Shown here one piece after another: positions 1-9,004 of a stretch of DNA of 64,000 nt. Position 1 is the first letter of the stretch; every line of letters starts with the position of its first letter. The position numbers and the translations under genes were made by a program. The notes beneath the pieces were generated by a model. That model had not been told where the DNA came from, did not search any database, and was given only the letters and a program-made list of their open reading frames with translations. The stretch comes from Laceyella sacchari (GTDB lineage: Bacteria > Bacillota > Bacilli > Thermoactinomycetales > Thermoactinomycetaceae), in the NCBI RefSeq assembly GCF_004343255.1, contig NZ_SMDD01000001.1, positions 756,577 to 820,576 of the forward strand, read 5' to 3'.

Positions 1-2
1 CG

Positions 3-566
3 CTCACGATCGATATCACGCCGCAGATCGATGCGTACTTTGACATGATGCCAGATGCGACACCGCTACGTCGGGGTAATAAAATGGCGCGCGAGCGGAT
101 GACGATTCTTTATGATTTGTCGGCCCATTACAATGCCTTGGTCATCGGTACGAGCAACCGGACGGAATTGTTGTTGGGATATGGCACACAATTTGGCGAT
201 GCCGCTTCCGCCGTCAACCCGATCGGGGATTTGTACAAGACGCAGGTGCGTCAGTTGGCGGTCTATTTGGGAGTGCCGGAGCAGATCATCGCCAAGCCAC
301 CAAGCGCCGACTTGTGGGAAGAGCAGACCGATGAAGGAGAATTGGGCTTTACTTACCTGGATGTGGATTGTTTGCTTCACTATATGGTGGATCAACGTTA
401 TACGTTGGACCAATTGCGGGCCCAAGGGTTTGAGGATGAATTCATCGCTAAAGTAAGCAAACGGATCATTCAAAACCAGTACAAGCGCACCATGCCCGTA
501 ATCTTAAAGGTGGGCAACCGGACGGTGGGTGTCGACTTCCGGTATTTGCGTGACTGGGGTCTATAA
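3..566 (+). CDS. nadE: NAD synthetase, ammonia-dependent (5' end outside window)
   Basis: C-terminal 187 residues of NAD+ synthetase, which amidates deamido-NAD+ using ATP and ammonia in the last step of NAD synthesis. The frame is open to the window edge, so the start lies upstream. The stretch [18 protein letters not shown] is the family's adenylate/substrate-binding region, followed by the conserved [11 protein letters not shown] and [12 protein letters not shown] segments. The end is intact. The missing N-terminus would carry the SGGxDS pyrophosphatase loop, so I cannot tell whether a glutaminase domain is present. The YebC gene begins 23 bases downstream and may be cotranscribed. Confidence 0.95.
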   Translation, partial: LTIDITPQIDAYFDMMPDATPLRRGNKMARERMTILYDLSAHYNALVIGTSNRTELLLGYGTQFGDAASAVNPIGDLYKTQVRQLAVYLGVPEQIIAKPPSADLWEEQTDEGELGFTYLDVDCLLHYMVDQRYTLDQLRAQGFEDEFIAKVSKRIIQNQYKRTMPVILKVGNRTVGVDFRYLRDWGL

Positions 567-589
567 ACAAAGTTGGGAGAGTGAAGCTG

Positions 590-1345
590 ATGGCAGGACA
601 CTCTAAGTGGAAAAACATCCAGCACCGCAAGGGTCGGCAAGATGCCTTGCGGGGCAAGATGTTTGCCAAATTGGCACGGGAAATTTATGTGGCTGCCCGT
701 ATGGGCGACAAAGATCCGGCCAACAATCATCAGTTGCGTTTGGCCATTGCCAAAGCACGCGCACAAAACATGCCGAATGATAATATTGAGCGCGCGATCA
801 AAAAAGCGGCCGGAGGCGGAGATGGTAAAGATTATGAAGCCATCACATATGAAGGATACGGTCCAAGCGGAACAGCGATCATGGTTGAGACCTTGACGGA
901 TAATCGCAACCGCACCGCCGCCGACATTCGCCACATTTTCTCCAAACGTGGAGGAAACATGGGGGAAAGCGGATGTGTGTCATGGATGTTTGAACGCAAA
1001 GGTTACTTGGTGATCGATCGCGAAGCTGTGTCCATGGATGAAGAAGAATGCATGTTGATCGCGTTGGAGTACGGGGCCGATGATGTGGAAGCCACGGACA
1101 AAACGTTTGAAATCACCACTTCGCCCGACGCATTTGAAGATGTGAAAAAGGGACTGGAGGAAGCCGGAGCGGTTTTCACCACCGCAGAAGTGACTTTTGT
1201 GCCATCTAACAAAGTGCATCTGGCAGGAGATGCAGCGAAAGCAGTGTTTCAGTTGATCGATGCGCTGGAAGAACACGATGATGTGCAAAACGTGTACGCC
1301 AATATTGATGTAGATGAAGAAGAATTGGCTGGTTTCGCAGAATGA
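590..1345 (+). CDS. yebC: YebC/PmpR family regulatory protein
   Basis: A 251-residue protein of the YebC/TACO1 family, opening with the signature MAGHSKWKNIQHRKGRQD. Members are cytoplasmic three-domain proteins first described as transcriptional regulators (PmpR) and more recently linked to translation of proline-rich stretches. The length is normal. ATG 590 was chosen over the in-frame GTG at 581 because GGGAGAG at 574-580 lies at correct distance from 590 and overlaps the GTG. It closely follows nadE and is followed by a hairpin terminator. Confidence 0.93.
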   Translation: MAGHSKWKNIQHRKGRQDALRGKMFAKLAREIYVAARMGDKDPANNHQLRLAIAKARAQNMPNDNIERAIKKAAGGGDGKDYEAITYEGYGPSGTAIMVETLTDNRNRTAADIRHIFSKRGGNMGESGCVSWMFERKGYLVIDREAVSMDEEECMLIALEYGADDVEATDKTFEITTSPDAFEDVKKGLEEAGAVFTTAEVTFVPSNKVHLAGDAAKAVFQLIDALEEHDDVQNVYANIDVDEEELAGFAE

Positions 1346-1360
1346 CAACGCATCGCTAAG

Positions 1361-1390
1361 CCCAGGAGCTTGCCATCCTGGGTTTATTTG
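1361..1390 (+). terminator. Rho-independent terminator after yebC
   Basis: CCCAGGA and TCCTGGG pair around an 8-base loop and run into TTTATTTG. Closes the nadE-yebC unit. Confidence 0.75.
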
Positions 1391-1463
1391 TATATGTCAT
1401 GCAGTGCAGAGGGAATAGATTGAATAATCGATATTTTCTACCTTGAGGAATGGGGTGATCCAG

Positions 1464-2018
1464 ATGGACATGGAACAGGCATATTTAGCTGTCGCGCTGG
1501 AAAATTTTCGCGACATCAAGCGGATGGGAGAGCGGGTTTTGGCTCAATTAAATGATGAAGAGATCAATGTGATTCCAGCCGATGAATCAAACAGCATTGC
1601 GATCATCGTCAAACATTTGGTCGGTAACATGCGATCACGGTGGACCGATTTTTTGACTACGGATGGGGAGAAGCCTACACGGAACAGAGAGGCCGAATTT
1701 GAAGGAGGTTATCCAACACGGGCTGCATTGAAAGAAGAGTGGGAACAAGGTTGGCAAATGGTTTTGGAAACGGTCGAGTCTTTAACGCCCGACGATTTGT
1801 TGAAGACAGTGACGATCAGAGGGGAGAAACATACGGTGATGCAAGCCATACAGAGACAAGTGGTTCATTATTCTGTCCATATCGGGCAGATGGTTTACAT
1901 CGGAAAATGGCTCAAACGAGATCGCTGGCAGAGTTTGTCGATTCCGCGCGGACAATCCCAGGCGTATTTGGAAGAAATGTTGAAGCGGTCGGAAAAAGAA
2001 AAACTGGATAAAGAATAA
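1464..2018 (+). CDS. DinB-like protein, DUF1572 type
   Basis: A 184-residue soluble protein of the DinB/YfiT four-helix superfamily, DUF1572 branch. The histidines expected to hold a divalent metal are visible in IIVKHLVGNM (N-terminal half) and in QRQVVHYSVHIGQMVYIG (C-terminal half). Many members are thiol- or metal-dependent transferases of unknown substrate; no specific reaction can be assigned. ATG 1464 is chosen because GGGGTGAT at 1452-1459 sits just upstream; the frame also opens at TTG 1443. Single gene between two terminators. Confidence 0.85.
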   Translation: MDMEQAYLAVALENFRDIKRMGERVLAQLNDEEINVIPADESNSIAIIVKHLVGNMRSRWTDFLTTDGEKPTRNREAEFEGGYPTRAALKEEWEQGWQMVLETVESLTPDDLLKTVTIRGEKHTVMQAIQRQVVHYSVHIGQMVYIGKWLKRDRWQSLSIPRGQSQAYLEEMLKRSEKEKLDKE

Positions 2019-2048
2019 ATGCGATTTATATCTTGGCTATGCATGTGA

Positions 2049-2098
2049 AAAGGCGATGCCCCTTTCTCTTCATCAGGGGAAAGAGGCGTCGCCCTTTA
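2049..2098. terminator. Terminator between convergent genes
   Basis: AGGCGATGCCCCTTTC pairs imperfectly with GAAAGAGGCGTCGCCC, followed by TTTATT on the plus strand. It overlaps the stop codon of the converging mntD-like gene and can serve both directions. Confidence 0.7.
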
Positions 2099-2989
2099 TT
2101 CGCCGTGAGATGCCAGATCACGCCGCAATCGCTTGCGTTGCCACCAGCGTGTAACTAGACCGTGGCGTGGAGACAGGATCAATGCGAGGATGAAAAAGAC
2201 ACCTGCCATCACTGTCATGGCTCCAGCAACCGAAGCGTCCAAGGCGCCGGCCAAGAAGTAGCCGGTGACCGCACTGAGGCAACCAGCCAGAACGCTGTAT
2301 AATAACATCCGACTTAAGCGGTCGGTCAGGAGATAGGCAGTTGCCGCTGGAACGATCAGCATAGCGACGACCAGAATAGCTCCTACGCTTTCAAATGAAG
2401 CGACGGTGGTCACCGATACCAATCCCATCAGCAGGTAGTGAAAAAAGGCGACGGGAATGCCGAGGGCTGCCGCCATGGCGGGGTCAAAGGCACTTAGCTT
2501 TAGTTGTTTATAAAAAAGCAGGATGGCCAGTGCGTTTAGCACGAGAGTTGTTCCTACAATCCATACCGCTTTGGGCCCCCAGTCCAAACCGTTCCAGATG
2601 ATGGTATCCCAAGGAACATAGATGATCTCACCATACAAAACGCAATCCAAATCCAAGTCGACTTGTCTTGCGAACAGTGAAACCAAAATGATTCCGACCG
2701 AGAACAGGGAGGTGAACGTGACGCTGATGGCTGCGTCGGCTTGCACTCCCGATTTGCGCAACGACTCGATCAGCAAGGTTGTAACCAATCCAAATGCGGC
2801 CGCCCCCAAAAGCATAGGAAGCGAATGGCGGTCGCCGGTGACGAGAAACGCGACGACGATCCCCGGTAGGACCGCGTGGCTGATAGCGTCCCCCACCATC
2901 GCCATTTTTCGTAAAATCAGGAAGCAGCCGAGTAGTGCGCAACTGGAGGCTACCAACATACCGGTGAGGATGATCCATAGCTCGTTCAT
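2096..2989 (-). CDS. mntD: Manganese/zinc ABC transporter permease (MntD/TroD type)
   Basis: A 297-residue polytopic membrane protein of the ABC-3 (ZnuB/TroC/D) family with about eight hydrophobic segments. The conserved start LVASSCALLGCFLILRKM and GDAISHAVLPGI, and the late SVGAILVVAMLIVPAATAYLL segment, are diagnostic. It should form half of the membrane channel of a Mn2+ (possibly Zn2+) importer with the upstream permease. Its ATG overlaps the stop of mntC by four bases (ATGA), indicating translational coupling. Two permease genes, the first with a soluble tail, match B. subtilis mntABCD. Specificity for Mn over Zn is inferred from this layout and the MntR-like box upstream of mntA. Confidence 0.9.
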   Translation of the reverse strand: MNELWIILTGMLVASSCALLGCFLILRKMAMVGDAISHAVLPGIVVAFLVTGDRHSLPMLLGAAAFGLVTTLLIESLRKSGVQADAAISVTFTSLFSVGIILVSLFARQVDLDLDCVLYGEIIYVPWDTIIWNGLDWGPKAVWIVGTTLVLNALAILLFYKQLKLSAFDPAMAAALGIPVAFFHYLLMGLVSVTTVASFESVGAILVVAMLIVPAATAYLLTDRLSRMLLYSVLAGCLSAVTGYFLAGALDASVAGAMTVMAGVFFILALILSPRHGLVTRWWQRKRLRRDLASHGE

Positions 2990-4260
2990 AAGAATCCCCC
3001 CTGATCAGATGGAGAGAGATGATCTGGCAGGTATTGAGGCGCATGCTGGTGCCTGTGCAACAATGCGAGCAACGTGCGCCGCAATTGCGCGGGGAACTCT
3101 TCTTTGCGCCCGATCTCTTGCAAGGGAACCGGACTGTCGATGGAGGTCTCGTACATGGCCCACACTTCCATCAACCGTTGGAACAATGTGGTGTTGTATG
3201 CTTCTTTCCAACCGGTTTCGCTAAATGTGAGCGCCCCATCCTGCCTGCATAGCCACCCTTTGCGCACCAAGTTGTCCAGCTGTTTGGAAGACAACTTGGC
3301 TTCAAGCAAGATGGCTGATAACTCCGACTCGGGAATCGTGGGTTGTTGATTCCGCTCCATCCAGTTGTATAAGGCGGTCAAAGCCGTTTCTTCGGCCAAC
3401 TTCGTTTTCAGGCGGGCTGCACGCCAGCTTTTAGCAATCAGACCACGCTGGGGTGCGCATAACATCGACAGGAAAAACAGCGCAGTAGACGACAGCACAA
3501 TGATCGGGCCGGTGGACAATTGCGCGCCAAATGTGCTGATCCAAGAGCCGAGCAGACCTGAGAGTCCGCCAAAACATGCGGCGATGATAACCATCCGCCC
3601 TAGCCTTTCCGTCCAATAACGGGCAGCGGCGGCTGGGGTGATCAGGAGCGCGGCCATCAAGATCACGCCTGCCGCCTGCAAGCCGATGACCACCGTGGTG
3701 ACTAACAGCAACATGAACAGGAATTCCAAAGGGCGCAAAGGAAACCCGATGCTTTCGGCAAAGGCCGGATCGAACGCAAGAAGTTTCAGCTCCTTAAAAA
3801 ACAGCGCGCAAAGAGTGATTAATAAAAGTGATATGATGCCCAACAACAACAAGTCCGACTGGATGATCGCCGCAGCTTGCCCGAATAAAAATTTGTCCAG
3901 ACCGCTTTGGTTTCCGTTAGGGCTGTGTTGGATTTGCGTGAGTAACACAATGCCCAACCCGAAGAAAACAGACAAAGTGAGTCCCAAGGCCGTATCTTCT
4001 TTGATGCGTGAGCGTGCCGTGATGAAGTTGATCGCAAAGGATGCGACCAGACCGGTGAGCAGTGCACCGATTAAAAACGCAAACATGTTTTTCGTGCCTG
4101 TGACCATAAATGCCAAACAGATGCCCGGCAACGCGGCGTGAGAAAGAACATCTCCCATCAACCCCCGTTTTCGCAAAAAGGCGAAACTGCCGATGATGCC
4201 GCTGGTCAGGCCTAAGACGCTGGTGCCCACGACAACCCATAATGCATTAGGTTCGAACAT
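2986..4260 (-). CDS. mntC: Manganese/zinc ABC permease with C-terminal winged-helix-like tail (MntC type)
   Basis: A 424-residue protein. Residues 1 to about 275 are an ABC-3 family permease (FLRKRGLMGDVLSHAALPGI, AAGVILMAALLITPAAAARYW). Residues from about 285 to 424 form a soluble tail with a helical, winged-helix look (SELSAILLEAKLSSKQLDNLVRKGWL) as in DtxR-type regulators and in B. subtilis MntC, which is of similar length. The tail may sense metal or contact the ATPase; this is inference. It starts four bases after the ATPase gene stop, consistent with one operon mntA-B-C-D. Confidence 0.9.
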   Translation of the reverse strand: MFEPNALWVVVGTSVLGLTSGIIGSFAFLRKRGLMGDVLSHAALPGICLAFMVTGTKNMFAFLIGALLTGLVASFAINFITARSRIKEDTALGLTLSVFFGLGIVLLTQIQHSPNGNQSGLDKFLFGQAAAIIQSDLLLLGIISLLLITLCALFFKELKLLAFDPAFAESIGFPLRPLEFLFMLLLVTTVVIGLQAAGVILMAALLITPAAAARYWTERLGRMVIIAACFGGLSGLLGSWISTFGAQLSTGPIIVLSSTALFFLSMLCAPQRGLIAKSWRAARLKTKLAEETALTALYNWMERNQQPTIPESELSAILLEAKLSSKQLDNLVRKGWLCRQDGALTFSETGWKEAYNTTLFQRLMEVWAMYETSIDSPVPLQEIGRKEEFPAQLRRTLLALLHRHQHAPQYLPDHLSPSDQGGFL

Positions 4261-4264
4261 GATT

Positions 4265-5029
4265 TCACCCCATCATTGTCAAATCAAACTGTCTAGGCAA
4301 TATAGCGAGTCGTCCGCCGTAAGTTTTTTGCAGGTTTTCCACGGTGAATGTTTCTTTGGTGGGACCCGCCGCGATCAGCCGCATGTTAAGAAGGATGACC
4401 GAATCAAAGTAATCGGTGACCGTTTGCAAGTCATGATGCACGACAAACACCGTTTTGTTACGGGCTCTCAACTCTTGTAACACCTGGATGATCGCTTTTT
4501 CCGTAGCCGCATCCACGCCTGTGAATGGTTCATCCATAAAATAGATGGTCGCGTCTTGGGCGAGCGCCCGTGCCAGAAACACCCGTTGTTGCTGTCCGCC
4601 TGACAGTTGGCTAATTTGCCGTTTGGCAAAGTCGGCCATCCCCACTTTATCGAGGCAAGCCATGGCGATGTCACGGTCTGACTTTCCAGGGCGCTTAAAC
4701 CATCCCAACTTCCCGTATCTTCCCATCATCACCACATCGAGAACGTCGGTCGGGAAATCCCAGTCGACGGATTCGCGTTGGGGAACATAGCCGATCAGTT
4801 GCTGCGAGGATCGATAGGGCTGCCCATAGATGTGGACGGAGCCTCCGGTGAGAGGCAACAAGCCCAATACGGCCTTGATGAAGGTGGATTTGCCTGCGCC
4901 ATTAGGGCCAATGATTCCAATCAGCTCTCCTTCAGGTGAAGCATAAGTGATCTCTCTTAACACCGGTTTTTTATGGTATGCGACGGATAAACGTTCCACA
5001 GAAACGGGTGCCGCATGTTTTTGTTTCAT
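4265..5029 (-). CDS. mntB: Manganese/zinc ABC transporter ATPase (MntB)
   Basis: A 254-residue ABC ATPase powering metal uptake at the cytoplasmic face. Walker A is GPNGAGKST, the signature is LSGGQQQRV, Walker B plus catalytic glutamate is IYFMDEPF, and the switch histidine lies in FVVHHD. The [16 protein letters not shown] segment is typical of metal-type (ZnuC/MntB) ATPases. It lies 21 bases after mntA and four bases before mntC. Confidence 0.93.
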   Translation of the reverse strand: MKQKHAAPVSVERLSVAYHKKPVLREITYASPEGELIGIIGPNGAGKSTFIKAVLGLLPLTGGSVHIYGQPYRSSQQLIGYVPQRESVDWDFPTDVLDVVMMGRYGKLGWFKRPGKSDRDIAMACLDKVGMADFAKRQISQLSGGQQQRVFLARALAQDATIYFMDEPFTGVDAATEKAIIQVLQELRARNKTVFVVHHDLQTVTDYFDSVILLNMRLIAAGPTKETFTVENLQKTYGGRLAILPRQFDLTMMG

Positions 5030-5050
5030 TGTCGTTCACCCCATTTTCAT

Positions 5051-5974
5051 TTATTTCAATGCTTCCGTGATGACATCGACATTGTGCCGCACCATGCCGA
5101 TATAGTTTCCAGCTGGCGTTCCGGCTTCGCCCATCGCATCCGAAAACAGCTGTCCCCCGATGCGCACATGATGCCCCCGTTGCCGGACACCTTGCACGAC
5201 TGCTTCGATAGAGCGTTTCGGCACGCTTGATTCCACGAATACCGCTTTGATTTTGCGCGAAGCGAGCAAGTCCACCAAGCCGGAAACATCGGCAATGCCA
5301 TATTCAGACGTGGTGTTGATCCCTTGCAAGCCCACCACTTCCATGTCGTAAGCGCGGCCAAAATAGCCAAATGCGTCATGCGCGGTAACCAGCACACGTT
5401 GTCCTTTGGGGATGGAGCCGATTTGCCGGCGAGCGTATTCATGCAATTGTTCCAGCTGCTCCAAATACTGTTGCGTTTGACGCTCGTAATCTTGCCGGTG
5501 CTGGGGGTCGATTTGGCTCAACGTATGTTTGACCCGATTGGTTGCTTCCATCCACAGTTGGACATCAAACCAAATGTGGGGATCTAGTTGATCTTTTTCA
5601 GCAGTGAGCAGCTTGCTTTTGGGAAGATGGTCGGCAACAGCTACCACGAACTTTGTTTTTCCGATTTTCTTTAGTATTTCAACCATTTTTCCTTCCAAAT
5701 GGAGTCCGTTATAAAAAATCAGATCCGCGTCATCCAGTTTCTGAAGATCACCTTGGGATGCTTTAAACAAATGTGGATCTACCCCGGGGCCCATGAGGCT
5801 TGTGACTTGAACGTGCTTTCCTCCCACGTTTTTCACGATGTCGGCGATCATACCGGTGGTCGTGGTTACGCGGAGAGGATAGTGCGTCTCTTTTTTATTT
5901 GCCGGTTGGCAAGCGCTTATGAACAATAACGGCAAAATAAAGAGAACAATCAAACTCGCGCGAATCCGGTTCAT
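5051..5974 (-). CDS. mntA: Manganese/zinc-binding lipoprotein (MntA)
   Basis: A 307-residue cluster A-I metal-binding protein. A signal peptide ends in the lipobox FISAC, so Cys22 should be lipidated and the protein held outside the membrane. Metal ligand candidates are His68 (VDPHLF), His133 (DPHIWFD) or His199, Glu248 and Asp279 (LFSDAMG). No long His-rich loop is present, which fits Mn-type more than Zn-type (ZnuA) proteins. It is the first gene of the mnt operon, with a promoter and a MntR-like box directly upstream. Confidence 0.92.
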   Translation of the reverse strand: MNRIRASLIVLFILPLLFISACQPANKKETHYPLRVTTTTGMIADIVKNVGGKHVQVTSLMGPGVDPHLFKASQGDLQKLDDADLIFYNGLHLEGKMVEILKKIGKTKFVVAVADHLPKSKLLTAEKDQLDPHIWFDVQLWMEATNRVKHTLSQIDPQHRQDYERQTQQYLEQLEQLHEYARRQIGSIPKGQRVLVTAHDAFGYFGRAYDMEVVGLQGINTTSEYGIADVSGLVDLLASRKIKAVFVESSVPKRSIEAVVQGVRQRGHHVRIGGQLFSDAMGEAGTPAGNYIGMVRHNVDVITEALK

Positions 5975-6024
5975 GATGGTCTCCTCCCGAGAACGATTTC
6001 CAATGTTTTCTTCAATCTTTGTCC

Positions 6025-6053
6025 ATATGCATAGATTATGCGCGAATGCATAT
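6025..6053. repeat. Inverted repeat in the mntA 5' region
   Basis: ATATGCAT (6025-6032) and ATGCATAT (6046-6053) form a perfect inverted repeat with a 13-base spacer, between the promoter and mntA. It could be an operator or an mRNA hairpin; no specific factor is recognised. Confidence 0.45.
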
Positions 6054-6054
6054 A

Positions 6055-6071
6055 AGTTGGCTTAGTGCAAA
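6055..6071 (-). promoter_or_regulatory. MntR-like operator upstream of mntA
   Basis: On the minus strand this reads TTTGCACTAAGCCAACT, 13 of 17 bases identical to the B. subtilis MntR box as I recall it (TTTGCCTTAAGGAAACT). It lies just downstream of the -10 element, where a bound DtxR-family repressor would block transcription. The assignment fits the operon's content but is by memory. Confidence 0.5.
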
Positions 6072-6086
6072 ACTTGAATTAATTAT

Positions 6087-6116
6087 ATTCTAGTTAAAGT
6101 CTTTCTATATTGTCAA
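6087..6116 (-). promoter_or_regulatory. Sigma-A promoter of the mnt operon
   Basis: On the minus strand TTGACA (6116-6111), an 18-base spacer and TAGAAT (6092-6087). The -35 is perfect and the -10 close to consensus. Confidence 0.7.
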
Positions 6117-6162
6117 TGAATAAGTTGTTGCTCAAAAGTGCGTTTGTCCTTCAAAACCGACC

Positions 6163-6207
6163 ACCCTGCACCCTGGTGCACTTTTATCGTGCCCAAAGGG
6201 GCAGGGT
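6163..6207 (-). terminator. Possible terminator after the EamA gene
   Basis: ACCCTGC (6163-6169) pairs with GCAGGGT (6201-6207), with internal CACC/GGTG pairing; on the minus strand GGTCGGTTTTG follows. The U-run is weak. Confidence 0.4.
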
Positions 6208-6220
6208 GTTCATCATGGAT

Positions 6221-7141
6221 CTAGGGTGAGCGTGATTGGGTTCGCTTGTGACGATGAAGTAGAGACCGCGGTAATTCGGCCACGATCATGCCAGCTAAGA
6301 TGCATAGGCAGCCCAGCATTGCACGCCAGCTTAGTTTGGTGCCAAACCAAACATAATCAGCAAGCGCAGCGAAAACCGGTTCCATGGCGAATATGAGGGC
6401 GACGCGGGTGGGGTGGGCTACTTTCTGCACATGGGTTTGCGCGATGAATGCCAAGGTGGTTGCCAACAAAGAAGTGATCAACAATGTCACTAAGACTAGG
6501 GGATTAAAGAGAATGTCCGCGTGCAACACCTCCTGCCACGGTTCGAACTGGAGCGCAGAGACGAAGCTTAATAAGGAAACGGCGCTCAACTGAATCGCAA
6601 CCAAGAGGAGGGGGTTAGCGTGGGGAGAGTATTTGCCGGTGTAGACGATTTGCAAAGCGAAAAAGATGGCGCAGAGAAAAGCGAGCAGATCACCGGCATT
6701 AATGGATTGGAAATCCGTGAAAGCAAGCAAGTATAGTCCGATGACGGCCATGGTCACACCGATGAGCCCGTTCGGCGTAATTTCGGTTTTTAAGATCGGT
6801 TTGGCCAAAAAAGGAACCAAGGCGACGGAAATGCCGGTGAGGAACCCTGACTTGCCCGAAGTGGTGTAAAACAGACTGAACGTTTGTAGTGCGTAGCCGG
6901 CAAACAAAAAGAAACCCAATATCGAACCGGACAGCAAATGGTGTTGCCAATTTATTGAATATTTCGTGTGATCTGCCTGGAAGGCGAAGATGAGCAACAC
7001 GGCGGCTGCCAGCGAAAAGCGGATGGTGAGATACCAAAATGGAGGCAAGGTGTGGATAGTGTCCTGCACGATGACGAAAGTGGCGCCCCAGACGAAGGCA
7101 ATAAACAACAAAATGAAGTCGGTGGACACACGACTCTTCAT
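6221..7141 (-). CDS. EamA-type drug/metabolite permease
   Basis: A 306-residue integral membrane protein with ten predicted hydrophobic segments arranged as two EamA repeats (VWGATFVIVQDTI at the start; VALIFAMEPVFAALADYVWFGTKLS near the end). Members export amino acids, metabolites or drugs; the substrate cannot be read from the sequence. ATG 7141 is chosen because AAGGG lies six bases upstream; TTG 7147 is an alternative. Single gene, divergent from the methyltransferase. Confidence 0.88.
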   Translation of the reverse strand: MKSRVSTDFILLFIAFVWGATFVIVQDTIHTLPPFWYLTIRFSLAAAVLLIFAFQADHTKYSINWQHHLLSGSILGFFLFAGYALQTFSLFYTTSGKSGFLTGISVALVPFLAKPILKTEITPNGLIGVTMAVIGLYLLAFTDFQSINAGDLLAFLCAIFFALQIVYTGKYSPHANPLLLVAIQLSAVSLLSFVSALQFEPWQEVLHADILFNPLVLVTLLITSLLATTLAFIAQTHVQKVAHPTRVALIFAMEPVFAALADYVWFGTKLSWRAMLGCLCILAGMIVAELPRSLLHRHKRTQSRSP

Positions 7142-7315
7142 GACCAACCCTTCTTTCTTCTTGGCGTTTGCCTTTTATCCTACCATTTATTGCGAGTGGA
7201 AGTGACCACTTTCCAGTCGCTTCGGGCGCGAATGGCTGGCGCCATTGCCCAAATTTCTCAGTTATACAAAAGGTGGGTCAAGGGGACGCTTGTAGAAGAA
7301 ACAACAACTGGATAG

Positions 7316-7352
7316 AATAATATTATAAATCCAATTGGATTAATCGGTATTA
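7316..7352. repeat. Palindromic intergenic element, copy A
   Basis: AT-rich 37-base stretch centred on the perfect palindrome ATCCAATTGGAT (7329-7340). A closely similar sequence occurs in the opposite orientation at 15088-15123. It lies 18 bases upstream of the methyltransferase start, so it could be an operator. See findings. Confidence 0.5.
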
Positions 7353-7369
7353 AGAAGGGAATGGCGAGT

Positions 7370-8008
7370 ATGACCATTTTGTCTCAACTATGGGTAGATC
7401 GGTTACGTTTTTTTCATACATTTATTAAAACCCCACATCTGGTGGGAAGCGTGGCTCCCAGTTCCCGCTACTTGACCAGGGCGATGATGAGCAAGATTCC
7501 GTTTTCTTCTGCATCGACCATTGTGGAATTGGGAGCGGGCACGGGAGTATTTACCAAGGCGCTAGCTCAATTGGCGCATCCAGGATCACAGGTGATTATT
7601 TTTGAGCAGGATGAACCATTGCGAAAGTCACTGCAAGCGCGTTTTCCGCAGTTTCAGATCGAATCTGACGCATTGGAGTTGCTCCGGGTGCTTGAACAGA
7701 ACAAGTTGGGAAGAAATCAGGTTGACGTGATTGTCTCAGGTCTTCCGTTCGCCTGTTTTTCACAGGATTTGAGAGACGCGCTGATGGAACAAGTGACGGG
7801 AGCGTTGAAACCTGGAGGGGTGTTTGTCGCTTTTCAATATTCGTGGCAGATGAAGCGCCAGTTTTCCGAGTGGTTTGCAGAGATGTCCTTGGAGTTCGTA
7901 CCAATAAATCTGCCCCCGGCATTTGTTTATACTTGCCGAACCGAAAGTGCAGACAGTAAAAGTAGTTGTTTTGTACAGGACCCACCCCTTTGCGCAAACA
8001 TCGATTGA
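7370..8008 (+). CDS. Class I SAM-dependent methyltransferase, PmtA/KsgA-like
   Basis: A 212-residue Rossmann-fold methyltransferase. Motif I is VELGAGTGVFTKAL; FEQD marks the acidic residue that binds the SAM ribose; motif IV is VDVIVSGLPF. The N-terminal GSVAPSSRYLTRAM and C-terminal NLPPAFVYTC are typical of Gram-positive proteins annotated as phospholipid N-methyltransferase or rRNA adenine dimethylase-like. The true substrate is unknown. ATG 7370 is preferred over 7361 because the AAGGG at 7355-7359 is too close to 7361. The tail after YTC (about 21 residues) looks poorly conserved. Confidence 0.85.
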   Translation: MTILSQLWVDRLRFFHTFIKTPHLVGSVAPSSRYLTRAMMSKIPFSSASTIVELGAGTGVFTKALAQLAHPGSQVIIFEQDEPLRKSLQARFPQFQIESDALELLRVLEQNKLGRNQVDVIVSGLPFACFSQDLRDALMEQVTGALKPGGVFVAFQYSWQMKRQFSEWFAEMSLEFVPINLPPAFVYTCRTESADSKSSCFVQDPPLCANID

Positions 8009-8043
8009 TTTGGAGATTTCTGCGCACATTAGGAGTGAATGGA

Positions 8044-8919
8044 ATGCCAGATCAACGGAAAATGAAATGGAGGATATTGGGATTGTGTGCGGCCTGCCTG
8101 ATCGGCTGCATGCTAAATGATGAGGCGCTCTTCGCGGCGGCAACCTATGTGCAAAATGCCCGGCAGGAACAGAAGTCATCTTCTGAAAACGTTCAGCAAC
8201 CGCGCCAGCCGGTCGAACTGCATCGTTTGAGCGGGGCCAAGGATGTGATGTTGGGCAAACCGCCGATGGTAGCCGACGCAAAGAAGACAGCTATACAAGC
8301 ACATCCACGTTTGCGCAAACGAGTAGCATTGACGTTTGATGATGGCCCTGATTTGAAATACACCCCCCAAGTGTTGTCCGTCCTGAAGAAAGAACGGGTG
8401 CCGGCTACGTTTTTTGTAGTGGGCAAGATGGTTCAGAAGTACCCGAAAGTGGTACGAAGGATGGTGCGGGAAGGGCATGTGGTGGGAAATCATTCTTACT
8501 CTCACCGGGAACTCACCAAGCTCACCATGGATCAGCTGGATACTGAGATCAAACTTACTGACGCTTTGATCTACCGCGCCATCCACAAGAAACCCCTTTT
8601 CTTCCGTCCGCCATTTGGGGTGATTGATGAGAAAATCACGGCCCATCTAACTAAAAAGGGATACAAAATGATCCCATGGAATGTGGACACACTGGATTGG
8701 CAGGAAGGAAACTCTTCCGATGACATCGTCGATAAAGTGAAAAAGGATATAGAAGCAGGTGGCATCGTTTTGCAGCATTCCTTCGGTGGACCACAAATTG
8801 AAAACACAGTTAAAGCATTGCCCCGGATTATCGCTTATTTGAGAGAGAACGGATATGAATTTGTCACCATCGACCAATTGTACGATATCCAAGCATATTC
8901 AGAAACAGGAAAGCCGTAA
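8044..8919 (+). CDS. Polysaccharide deacetylase (NodB domain), exported
   Basis: A 291-residue carbohydrate esterase family 4 protein. An N-terminal hydrophobic stretch (WRILGLCAACLIGCML) serves as signal peptide or anchor, then a variable linker to about residue 90, then the NodB domain. Motifs are TFDDGPD (97-103, catalytic base and metal Asp), HSYSH (150-154, metal histidines) and RPPFG (188-192). It should remove N-acetyl groups from peptidoglycan or another wall glycan; relatives include B. subtilis PdaA/PdaB/YlxY types. ATG 8044 follows AGGAGTG; the frame extends upstream to 7966 but without support. Confidence 0.9.
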   Translation: MPDQRKMKWRILGLCAACLIGCMLNDEALFAAATYVQNARQEQKSSSENVQQPRQPVELHRLSGAKDVMLGKPPMVADAKKTAIQAHPRLRKRVALTFDDGPDLKYTPQVLSVLKKERVPATFFVVGKMVQKYPKVVRRMVREGHVVGNHSYSHRELTKLTMDQLDTEIKLTDALIYRAIHKKPLFFRPPFGVIDEKITAHLTKKGYKMIPWNVDTLDWQEGNSSDDIVDKVKKDIEAGGIVLQHSFGGPQIENTVKALPRIIAYLRENGYEFVTIDQLYDIQAYSETGKP

Positions 8920-9004
8920 GATACAGGGGTCAGTTCTTGCGAGTGATGCCGTCATGCGGTAGCAAATCGTGAAATGGGTTTATAAATGGAGGACGCTGAG
9001 GAGC

